Of a DNA stretch of 64,000 bases, positions 25,545 through 33,918 are shown piece after piece (the stretch's first letter is position 1; every line of letters begins with the position of its first letter). The position numbers and the translations under genes are program-made. Source of the stretch: Bacteroidota bacterium (GTDB taxonomy: Bacteria > Bacteroidota > Bacteroidia > Chitinophagales > BACL12). Under the pieces are notes generated by a model that ran no database searches, was not told the origin of the DNA, and saw only the letters and a list, made by a program, of their open reading frames with translations. The stretch spans positions 372,001 to 436,000 of the forward strand of contig JADJJZ010000003.1 in assembly GCA_016706255.1 (NCBI GenBank). The letters are read 5' to 3'.

Positions 25545-25560
25545 TTGATATTATTTTTCA

Positions 25561-25568
25561 CAAAGGTA
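25561..25568 (-). promoter_or_regulatory. Putative -7 element of gcvH-vanZ
   Basis: Minus-strand TACCTTTG, a full match to TAnnTTTG, 16 bases before the gcvH ATG and downstream of the sprA terminator, so gcvH probably starts its own transcript. Confidence 0.6.
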
Positions 25569-25651
25569 ATGTTTTGGTGGAATATACATAAACCGGATTA
25601 ACCGAAAATTTGGTTAGGAAGAACAGGTGGAATTGGAAACCAATTGGCTTA

Positions 25652-25691
25652 TAAAAAAACTACCGCTTAATTATTAAAACTAAGCGGTAGT
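25652..25691 (-). terminator. Rho-independent terminator of sprA
   Basis: Perfect 11-bp stem ACTACCGCTTA / TAAGCGGTAGT with an 11-base loop. Read on the minus strand it is followed by TTTTTTT, 21 bases after the sprA stop. Confidence 0.9.
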
Positions 25692-25712
25692 TGATATGGT
25701 TTATAAGTTAAA

Positions 25713-28700
25713 TTACTCAGCTAAACTAAATCTAATCTTAACTCCGGCGTTTGTTGAGGTGATAGGATATGATGTTGAAATTTTAGGGTCAGTCACCTGT
25801 CTGTCGAAATATAACTGAATATTAAAACGATCATTTACTACATAATCAATTGTAGGAGAAATAGTAATACTGGTTAAACCACCGGTAGGTTCATTTAAAT
25901 CCTGATCCAAACGGAAGTTGGTGGTAATATCATCTCTGAAACTTAAATCAAATTTAAAGGTAAGGTCGTTTTCTAAGTTCGGGCGGCGACCATTTATTTT
26001 GAATGGGAAGGTAAATCCGCTCATTTTATATCCTGCACCAATTGTAAATTCGGTTGAATGAATTTGTGTTAATTGATAATCGATAAAACTCATAGTGAGT
26101 GTTCTTGATTTCTTGAAATCAAACTTAGAAGTAATACCATTTATCCAGGTAACATCAAATCCAATTAACGGAGAAAGTGATTCGTTAATTAAGATATTTG
26201 GAATATCATATAAAGTGATAAAGTTTCCGGATAAGGTATCTACCACGTGTGCATATACATAATAATTACCATCAAAATCTAAATCTGTTGCGAAACTATT
26301 TAATGATAATGTTGATGAATAGGCACTTGTAATCGTAAACGATGAAAATAATTTTTTGAATCCCGGCAATTTACTCAAACCATTATATGTGATGCGATAG
26401 TTTGGCTTTGGTGTCTGACTAAATGGATTTAAAGAAACATCGTTTGCAGATTTTCCGGTATAAGCTGCTAAAAATGCAGGTATCAATACATCTTGCGAAT
26501 AAGGGCCGTAACCTTCCGCATAACTTGGAAGGAAAGTTCCTGTTAATGGGTTGTAAAAAATGTCGTTTGAATAAACGGTATTTTCTTCTGTTTGCCAGCG
26601 GTTAGAGATAATTTCCCGGTTGGCTTCAAATTCTTTGAACGTAGCACTTACTTCTTTCGGGTCTAATTTTTCGAAAACGGTTCCCATAATACTGTAACTG
26701 ATACTGAAACTTCCTGCATCAACAGCATTGATATGCTCAAATAAAGGGTCTTCAACAGTTAATGTATTTTTGAAATATTCAGAATGGTTTTTCGAATAAT
26801 TTTTATTGAGGTTGATGTCTAAACGGAAATCTTTTATCGGTTCAAAGTTAGCACGCACATCTAAAACTTCACTGTTAGTTTGAAGGAATAAATAATTGAG
26901 TGACGTTGCAGTACTTAAATATCCCAAACGCGATATACTATCCATCCATTTATAAGTAGGCTGATAACCGAATATGAAATCAAATCCAGGAGCAGCAGTT
27001 GCGGTGTTTAATCCTAAAATTTCAGAATGTGGCATAAATCCAGGAAGGGTAGTGCCATAATTTTGTGTGTAATTTATAGTTACACGTTTTAATCCGATTA
27101 ATAAACGAACCAGTGTTTCAACAGGCGCGGAAACGGTAGGTGTTGTATTTTTTTTCGGGTCGGTTGCAGCGGCTTTTCCGGTGTCTTCATCTTCATCTTC
27201 CTCATCTTTTGAGCCTTTTGTATTTGTTTTTGCCGGAGAAGTATTTGAATTGTATTGTTTAAAGAATTTCGATTTATTGTAAAGGTTTCTAAAGTTCAAT
27301 TCTCCATTAACTGATCTCGATTGTGTATTATTTACAGTATTACCTAATGTATCTGCTAATCCAAGTGAACCTGCAATCCAGCCATAACTGGTATTGTAAT
27401 TTGCTTTAACAGTAACCCAACTGAAAATTGGTAATTTACTAATTGGCAAAGTATAGGTTGCTGAAAGTGTATGACGATAATTTGTAGTTCGGCCTAAGTC
27501 CATGAAACTCATCCAAACAGAATCACGTTTTTCCTGTGTATCAAGTTCGCCATAAGGTTCATCAATACGCGCATTGTTTGTTGCACTGAAATCTATTTTA
27601 ATTGACTTAGCTGGTTCCAGTTTTAAACCATAGTATCTGTCCCAGGTAAAATATTTATCGTAAGTAGGATCAATTAATCCGTCGCCATAAATATCGCGCA
27701 TTAATGTTTCACCAAACTGACGATTTAATTCGGTGCGGAAACTGTATCCGGTTGGTAATAAATTGAAATTAAAATCACGAATTGGTGTTAGCCATTTATA
27801 TTTTTTATCAATTACTTTTTCAAGTGGTGTAATATATTTTGCTTTCTGATTGAAGCTATATCCCAAAGCAGCTTTATAACGATTCACTACATCGTATTCT
27901 AATGTTGGATTACTATTGTATTCCTGCGAATAAGCTAATGTTAAGTCAAAATTTTCCTTATCCCATGGCATTGGTGTTCCCGCTTTATCACCACGTTCAA
28001 AACGAATGTTTGATAAGTTGATACTTTTTACTGCAATATAATCTACCACCGATTGTTTATAGGTATTTGCAGAATCACTTCCGTAGGTAGTTGCAATTTC
28101 TTCAATTTTATCTTTTAAATCTACATCCAGTTCATACGGATCGAATTCAGGATTGCTGTATGATTCAGAAATACTTGCATAAAAAGGTAAACGCAAATTA
28201 GCACCTTGTGGTAAAAATTTACCAAGTTCCAAACTTAATGATGCAGCATACTGATAAAAATTATCTTTATAACGTTCATCTATTTGTTGTTCTAAAGTTC
28301 CAAATCCGGCAGTATGCATATTACCTGAAACAGTAAATGTACCTAAGTCAGCCAATTTAAAATCAGCTCTTGCCAATGCAGCCCATCCGCCACTTTCGTC
28401 GATGCCGGTTAAACGTAATTCATTCACCCAAACTTCAGCACAATATTCTTCACCACTTCCTGTTAATTCTTTCGGATTGCGGATACCAATCATAATTTCT
28501 TCAACATACCCTAAATCCGGATTACCAATAATTGAATAGGTAATGCCATCGGCAGCATCTACTGAAAATGGTGTTAATGGAGAAATTTCATTTTGATTAC
28601 GCAAAGTTTTTACAGCAACTAAAGAGTCGAGCGGGAAATCAATTAAAGTTGCCCAAATAGCTTCACGAACCGCATCATCTTCTGTTGTTCCTGCAGGTAA

Positions 28701-31700
28701 TGGTAATTTGGTTACTTTCAGCGGAACATCATACTCGTAATAGTTATTGGTAAAATCTGAACCCATTCTGATAAATAAATGTAAATCACCATCATTTAAA
28801 GTTGCAAGCGGTGCATCCGGAAGTGGTTCAGCATGCACGTTCATAATCATGCGACCGTAACGGCGTAAATCAATATTCAGTGATTTAAAAATTGCTCTTG
28901 CATCACCATCCTGCAACGGACAAACCTGCATACTTAATGATTGCTCATTTTGCTGATATGTAGAAACAGAACTTCCACTTCCTAATGTTTGTTCGCGTTC
29001 AACACCCGGAGGCAACGCATAAGGAATTGGCTGACGTGCACTGTTTTCTTCTATACTAACTGATGATACATTAAAATCGGTTTCATTACCATCATCATCC
29101 GGTAAATATTCGCCCGGATTTAATAAACTGAATTGGAATCTTCTCCACTGATTTCTCACTAATTCTAAACGAGCAAAACGCATTACCACCGGTTGCTCGA
29201 ATTCAGTCATGTATAAACGAATAAAACGAATCGATTTAAAATCCTGAATACTACCAACACGCGAATCATACTGATCAATAGGCACTTTAAACTGATACCA
29301 TTTAACGCTATCGGTACTGCCATCTTCAAATGAATGTGGTGCAATTACTACATCTGTAATATATGGATTGGTTGCTTCCATACCAGGTTCCATTTTAATC
29401 CGGTATTGGAAATAAGATTCTGTTTCTGTTAAAGTAAAATCATCATTTAAATCTTCAGTTTCAGGAATTGTTGTTGCTGCTGTCGGATAATCTTCAGGTG
29501 ATGATTCTGTAGTTGGTGAGTTGCCTTGTGGATTATTATATTTTTTATAACGCTCAAGAATACTTAATTCCTGATTATCATAATCTGTTCCACGATAATA
29601 ATGATAATCATCTGAGGAAGGGTCATTATTAATTAAATCGATTGGTTCACTGCCACCACCTAAAACATCGGTTGCATCTGCTATATAAACATCAAAAAAA
29701 TCGGCTTCCTGCACGCTGTTTAAACCATCATAACCTTTATCCTGATTTTCACGTGATTCAACATCGTTATCAAATGCTGTTGTAATTGGCAACGTTCTTG
29801 GAACATTACCCCAGTTTGTTTGATCTAAACCATCAGCGCTGCCATCTTTTGGCATACCATTTTCAAAAAACATTCTTGAATCTTTTAAGATGTCTTCTGA
29901 AACGTTACCTAAGTTGATATATAAATAACCACCATCTACAACCTGTTCACCATCAATAGGTCCTCTGTTGTCAAAAGGATCCATTACCCAGAATTCTACA
30001 AATTCAATATTGGCAGCTTCAAAATCGTTGGTTTCAAGATTACGCATGATACCACCCCAGCGTGATGCCGCATTTATTAATTTACCGTTTGCATCAATAC
30101 CGTCAGAAAATAATCCCGGTTTTACATCGTAATTATATTGTCCACGTTCTTCTGGATAATATGCTAAATCGAAAGTAGATAATTGTGTTAATACAGTAGT
30201 TTCAAAATCGGCTTGCGGAAAAATTTCTTTTTCATCAATTTGAATCGTGTAGTGATTTGATAAATCTTCTGCCGTTAAGTGATCAGGGCGTGATGGATTA
30301 TTATCTTCATTAAATAATGGGTCGATATTATACCAAGCTAATTTCGCGCGATTTTTTCCGTATTCTAAACTGTCAAATAAAGTAGCTTCCGGAAATAATA
30401 CATCACCAAATTCATCAACTGCGTTTTGTGGTGTACTGGCGAGTACCCAACTTGCAAACGGGAATTTTAAATCGTAGGCACTTCTGCTGCCTTCAAAATC
30501 GTCGATATAAATTGTACCTGCATCATCTTTACCAATTGCTTTGCTGTGACCCGGGTGGAAATATGCATATTCACCGGTAAATGAAAATGTAGAAGCTTCT
30601 TTCGTGCTGTAGAATGGTAATTTATCTAACGCACGTGTCATCCACGGTGCATCATCAGTATAATTGATGTCAAAACCGTAAATACTATTTGAAATCGGAT
30701 CATCACCGATATTTACTTTTTGCGTGTAAGGACGTTCACTTAAATGTAACCATGTTGCACCTAAGGTAAAATTATCATTAATCCAATAATCTAATCTGGT
30801 TCCAATTAACGATTTCGTTTGGAAACCATAAAATGCATTATTTTCAAACGTAACATTAATTTGTTGTCCTGAATTTAATATGGATTCATTAATAATTTTT
30901 AATCGTCCTAAACTATAATCAATGGTATAGTCAACATTTTCTGTTAATAATTGTCCGCCTGCAGTTACCTGAACCGAACCTTTAGGTAAATTAAATGCAC
31001 CGAGATAAATTTCAGAACTCACACTCGATTTATATTCACCAGAAATTACATAACGGTCGAATTGCGGAAATTGTAATGCGATGGTTTTTGTTTCGTCGTA
31101 TAATTCGTCGTAAGCAAATTTTTCAACTTCTAAATCGCCATCAAAAACGGCCGGCGACCTTAAATAATCACCAAATGGTTCCAACACAGGAAAATACACA
31201 CGACCATTTTGTGTGTTAATTGTAACACCATTTACAAAGTCGAAAATACCATCCGGTTGAGGGTCATTATTATTATTTAAACGGTCTAAACCTAATAATT
31301 TAATTAATGGCTGACTATTTACGTCTGCATTATTTGCAGGAATAAATCTTTTTAATCCACCACCCGGATCCTGATATAAAACATCTAAACGGAAACCTTC
31401 ATTACTTACCTGAAATGCACCTAATGAATAAACGTTTTTCATCATCAAATCCCATAAAGGAATTTGCGTAATTGCTGAAGTGCTTTTCAGCATTTTCATA
31501 AACAATACATTTGATGTATCTACACCCGGTGGTAAGTCGCTGGAAAATTCACCCACCTGAAATGTTTGTCCTTGGTAAGTATATTCGTAAGCAACGGCTA
31601 AAACATCATCAGGTTGTAAAGTAGTATTTAATGAAATAAAACCGAGTTGCGGGTTGTAGATATAATCTGTCGGTTCTAATTTACGCATGCGTGCTTTTTC

Positions 31701-32966
31701 ATAATCCTGCACTGCCTGCATGTTAAATGTTCCGCCGGATAAAGTAGAAATCACACTATTTAAATCGCGAGCACCGGCTGCACCATTTAATTTCTGGTAT
31801 AAATCGTTGGCATTATTTGCAGGTAATCCGCCCGGCGTTAAACTATTAATTGTTCCTGCAGGATTTATTACACCCCAATAAATAGAATCCGGCTCACCTA
31901 AATCGGAAAAGGCAACAATGTCGCGCGTATTTTCAGTTTCACCTGTTGTATTGGTTACCCAAACCTCCATCTTTGTAACATTAATCGGAGAACTTACATA
32001 AGGCAATGTTTTTAACCAGCCTTCGTAACCTTCACGAAAATAATGCGACATAAAGAAGTGACGGTTTTCATCATATTCATCAGCAAAAATTTCGAATTCT
32101 CTTTTTTGCGCACCGCCTTCAATTTGTATACTTTGTGTTTGTGATTTTTGTTGCGATAAAATATTGGTCATTGTTAAGCGACCAAATTGAAATTCAGTTT
32201 TAATACCAAATAAACTTTGTGTTCCGGGAATTAATTGTGTTGTAAGTGGCAAACTAACGTTACCTGCTTCAATTCCTTTTACTATCTGATCATCTTTGCC
32301 TTTGTACTCCAGTTTAATTTGATTTTCGAAATCGAATGTTGCCTGCGTATTGTAATTAAAATTCAGTTTTAAATTATTTCCAATTGAACCGATAACATTC
32401 GCATTAATATCCATTTTAAAATCGAAACCACCTTGTTTGCGTTGATTTTCGGTTAAGATTGGATTTTGGATATTTTGAAAACTTCCACCAAATGTAAGTT
32501 CAACATTTCCCTGAGGGCGAATTTCAACATTACAACCATCAAACAAACGACATTCCTTGTTAAAAGGTGTAAGTTCAATTCCTTGTCCGCTACCACCTAA
32601 TATATTAGACGCATCTGATCTTTCCTGCCAATAATCATCAATAGCTTTATCACCTTGTGCTTCCAAGTATTCTTCGAAAGTGATGTATTGCGGATTTTCA
32701 TAAAACTCGGTTCCCATTTCTGGCTGATAAATGTATTCATCAGTCTCAGGGTCGTAAATAATGGTAGGTTCTACTTCAGGTTCGAGGTCGAAATTATTTT
32801 CGTCGTCGTTAAAAGGGTCTGAACCATCATTTGGGTCGATAGGATAGTGGAGGGTAGGTGGTGTATCACCTGGTGCAACGGGATTAAAATAATAACCATT
32901 TGCATCACTGCTATGTGCTGTCACTGCCGGTTCAGAGTAGAAAAGCGGCCAGTGCTGAGGCACCAA
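25713..32966 (-). CDS. sprA: T9SS outer-membrane translocon protein SprA (5' end frameshifted)
   Basis: 2417 residues read from a TTG, matching the roughly 2400-residue SprA family, the giant barrel that moves T9SS cargo over the outer membrane. Family signs include the early acidic linker, the GNVELTFGGSFQNIQNP plug-like region, SATFDFENQ-type strands and long amphipathic beta strands to the C-terminal SAGVKIRFSLAE-like end. The body frame lacks a signal peptide. A good one (SKFFPQ, then IIIGATIGASALAAF) is encoded at about 32943-33012 in another frame, starting at TTG 33010-33012, and joins the body only if one base near TTTTCTAC is skipped. So the true gene probably spans 25713-33012 with a one-base indel or frameshift. 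It follows ruvA closely. Confidence 0.93.
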   Translation of the reverse strand: MVPQHWPLFYSEPAVTAHSSDANGYYFNPVAPGDTPPTLHYPIDPNDGSDPFNDDENNFDLEPEVEPTIIYDPETDEYIYQPEMGTEFYENPQYITFEEYLEAQGDKAIDDYWQERSDASNILGGSGQGIELTPFNKECRLFDGCNVEIRPQGNVELTFGGSFQNIQNPILTENQRKQGGFDFKMDINANVIGSIGNNLKLNFNYNTQATFDFENQIKLEYKGKDDQIVKGIEAGNVSLPLTTQLIPGTQSLFGIKTEFQFGRLTMTNILSQQKSQTQSIQIEGGAQKREFEIFADEYDENRHFFMSHYFREGYEGWLKTLPYVSSPINVTKMEVWVTNTTGETENTRDIVAFSDLGEPDSIYWGVINPAGTINSLTPGGLPANNANDLYQKLNGAAGARDLNSVISTLSGGTFNMQAVQDYEKARMRKLEPTDYIYNPQLGFISLNTTLQPDDVLAVAYEYTYQGQTFQVGEFSSDLPPGVDTSNVLFMKMLKSTSAITQIPLWDLMMKNVYSLGAFQVSNEGFRLDVLYQDPGGGLKRFIPANNADVNSQPLIKLLGLDRLNNNNDPQPDGIFDFVNGVTINTQNGRVYFPVLEPFGDYLRSPAVFDGDLEVEKFAYDELYDETKTIALQFPQFDRYVISGEYKSSVSSEIYLGAFNLPKGSVQVTAGGQLLTENVDYTIDYSLGRLKIINESILNSGQQINVTFENNAFYGFQTKSLIGTRLDYWINDNFTLGATWLHLSERPYTQKVNIGDDPISNSIYGFDINYTDDAPWMTRALDKLPFYSTKEASTFSFTGEYAYFHPGHSKAIGKDDAGTIYIDDFEGSRSAYDLKFPFASWVLASTPQNAVDEFGDVLFPEATLFDSLEYGKNRAKLAWYNIDPLFNEDNNPSRPDHLTAEDLSNHYTIQIDEKEIFPQADFETTVLTQLSTFDLAYYPEERGQYNYDVKPGLFSDGIDANGKLINAASRWGGIMRNLETNDFEAANIEFVEFWVMDPFDNRGPIDGEQVVDGGYLYINLGNVSEDILKDSRMFFENGMPKDGSADGLDQTNWGNVPRTLPITTAFDNDVESRENQDKGYDGLNSVQEADFFDVYIADATDVLGGGSEPIDLINNDPSSDDYHYYRGTDYDNQELSILERYKKYNNPQGNSPTTESSPEDYPTAATTIPETEDLNDDFTLTETESYFQYRIKMEPGMEATNPYITDVVIAPHSFEDGSTDSVKWYQFKVPIDQYDSRVGSIQDFKSIRFIRLYMTEFEQPVVMRFARLELVRNQWRRFQFSLLNPGEYLPDDDGNETDFNVSSVSIEENSARQPIPYALPPGVEREQTLGSGSSVSTYQQNEQSLSMQVCPLQDGDARAIFKSLNIDLRRYGRMIMNVHAEPLPDAPLATLNDGDLHLFIRMGSDFTNNYYEYDVPLKVTKLPLPAGTTEDDAVREAIWATLIDFPLDSLVAVKTLRNQNEISPLTPFSVDAADGITYSIIGNPDLGYVEEIMIGIRNPKELTGSGEEYCAEVWVNELRLTGIDESGGWAALARADFKLADLGTFTVSGNMHTAGFGTLEQQIDERYKDNFYQYAASLSLELGKFLPQGANLRLPFYASISESYSNPEFDPYELDVDLKDKIEEIATTYGSDSANTYKQSVVDYIAVKSINLSNIRFERGDKAGTPMPWDKENFDLTLAYSQEYNSNPTLEYDVVNRYKAALGYSFNQKAKYITPLEKVIDKKYKWLTPIRDFNFNLLPTGYSFRTELNRQFGETLMRDIYGDGLIDPTYDKYFTWDRYYGLKLEPAKSIKIDFSATNNARIDEPYGELDTQEKRDSVWMSFMDLGRTTNYRHTLSATYTLPISKLPIFSWVTVKANYNTSYGWIAGSLGLADTLGNTVNNTQSRSVNGELNFRNLYNKSKFFKQYNSNTSPAKTNTKGSKDEEDEDEDTGKAAATDPKKNTTPTVSAPVETLVRLLIGLKRVTINYTQNYGTTLPGFMPHSEILGLNTATAAPGFDFIFGYQPTYKWMDSISRLGYLSTATSLNYLFLQTNSEVLDVRANFEPIKDFRLDINLNKNYSKNHSEYFKNTLTVEDPLFEHINAVDAGSFSISYSIMGTVFEKLDPKEVSATFKEFEANREIISNRWQTEENTVYSNDIFYNPLTGTFLPSYAEGYGPYSQDVLIPAFLAAYTGKSANDVSLNPFSQTPKPNYRITYNGLSKLPGFKKLFSSFTITSAYSSTLSLNSFATDLDFDGNYYVYAHVVDTLSGNFITLYDIPNILINESLSPLIGFDVTWINGITSKFDFKKSRTLTMSFIDYQLTQIHSTEFTIGAGYKMSGFTFPFKINGRRPNLENDLTFKFDLSFRDDITTNFRLDQDLNEPTGGLTSITISPTIDYVVNDRFNIQLYFDRQVTDPKISTSYPITSTNAGVKIRFSLAE

Positions 32967-33022
32967 TAGTAGCTCCTATTATAATTTGGGGAAAAAATTT
33001 CGATACTGCCAAAACCTCTTGT

Positions 33023-33610
33023 TTACAAGTTCTTCAATGCTAATTTAATCAAGCTTTCTACATTCGCGGGTGTAGGGTTCAGTTTCATCGCACTTCCAAT
33101 AGCTTTTTCGCCTTGTTGACGTGTAAACCCGAGCATCGCCAAAGCACTTAACGCTTCTTCTTTCATAGTATTGTGTCCAAACCCAAAAGAATTTTCCGTT
33201 GCTCCTGTTCCCTTGCCAATCTTGTCTTTAAGGTCGATTACAAGCCGTTTTGCGGTTTTCGGACCTACACCTTTTATGCGTTGAATGAGCACATCATTTT
33301 CGGTTCTTATTGCTTCTTCCAGATCGCCCGGACTCATACTCGACAAAATCATTCTTGCCGTGTTGGTTCCAACGCCCTGAACGGAAATTAAACTGATAAA
33401 TAAGTTTTTCTCACTTTCATCTGCAAACCCGTACAAAATCTGCGCATCCTCACGAACATGCAAATATGTGTGTATTTTCCCTTTATCCAAAGTTTGAAGC
33501 TTAGAAAAGGTATTTAAACTGATGTTTACCTGATACCCCACGCCGTTGCACTCCACTATAAAATACGCGGGGTTTTTTACTTTAAATTCACCGTTTAAGT
33601 ATGCGATCAT
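33023..33610 (-). CDS. ruvA: Holliday junction branch migration protein RuvA
   Basis: 195 residues. Domain I OB fold starts MIAYLNGEFKVKNPAYFIVE. Domain II has two helix-hairpin-helix motifs (LISVQGVGTNTARMILSS and IKGVGPKTAKRLVIDL). Domain III, the RuvB-binding part, is the last 45 residues (EEALSALAMLGFTRQQGEKA). RuvA tetramers hold the four-way junction for RuvB. It lies immediately upstream of sprA, a conserved arrangement in Bacteroidota. Confidence 0.96.
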   Translation of the reverse strand: MIAYLNGEFKVKNPAYFIVECNGVGYQVNISLNTFSKLQTLDKGKIHTYLHVREDAQILYGFADESEKNLFISLISVQGVGTNTARMILSSMSPGDLEEAIRTENDVLIQRIKGVGPKTAKRLVIDLKDKIGKGTGATENSFGFGHNTMKEEALSALAMLGFTRQQGEKAIGSAMKLNPTPANVESLIKLALKNL

Positions 33611-33619
33611 AATTGGTTA

Positions 33620-33643
33620 ATTAGCTAATTAGCAAATTAGCAA
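33620..33643. repeat. Octamer repeat array A (ATYAGCWM)
   Basis: Three contiguous 8-bp units: ATTAGCTA, ATTAGCAA, ATTAGCAA, located 10 bases upstream of ruvA. Confidence 0.7.
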
Positions 33644-33751
33644 ATGGCGACTGCAGCGCAATCTGCGGTTTATTTGAATTTTTTACTTTACGTTTTCGAT
33701 GTTGGTTGCATGAATGCAAACAACAAAATTTTATTTTGTCGATAAACACGA
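33644..33751. other. Intergenic stretch between ruvA and maeB
   Basis: Together with the neighbouring repeats this fills the 308-base gap 33611-33918. Apart from the octamer arrays and the 55-bp direct repeats, I see nothing recognisable here. An open frame running across the repeats at 33706-33990 is an artefact of the repeats and the antisense of maeB. Confidence 0.5.
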
Positions 33752-33806
33752 GGGTTAACACATGGGTTAACCCCTACAGGACCTTCGATTGGCAATCCGG
33801 GTGTTC
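33752..33806. repeat. 55-bp direct repeat with internal palindrome, copy 1
   Basis: Begins GGGTTAACACATGGGTTAAC and ends GGCAATCCGGGTGTTC. Within it GGGTTAAC and GTTAACCC form an inverted repeat around CACATG, followed by CCCTACA. Copy 2 at 33838 differs at two positions. Confidence 0.85.
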
Positions 33807-33837
33807 TATCCGCTGTCCCATCAACACATTGTTCGTC

Positions 33838-33892
33838 GGGTTAACACATGGGTTAACCCCTACACGACCTTCGATTGGCAATCCGGTTGTTC
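33838..33892. repeat. 55-bp direct repeat with internal palindrome, copy 2
   Basis: Second copy of the repeat at 33752, offset by 86 bases, with two substitutions (CAGGACC to CACGACC and CCGGGTG to CCGGTTG). Confidence 0.85.
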
Positions 33893-33893
33893 C

Positions 33894-33917
33894 ATTAGCA
33901 CATCAGCACATTAGCAC
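33894..33917. repeat. Octamer repeat array B (ATYAGCWM)
   Basis: Three contiguous 8-bp units, ATTAGCAC, ATCAGCAC, ATTAGCAC, followed by a partial unit ATTAACCC that contains the maeB stop codon. Confidence 0.7.
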
Positions 33918-33918
33918 A

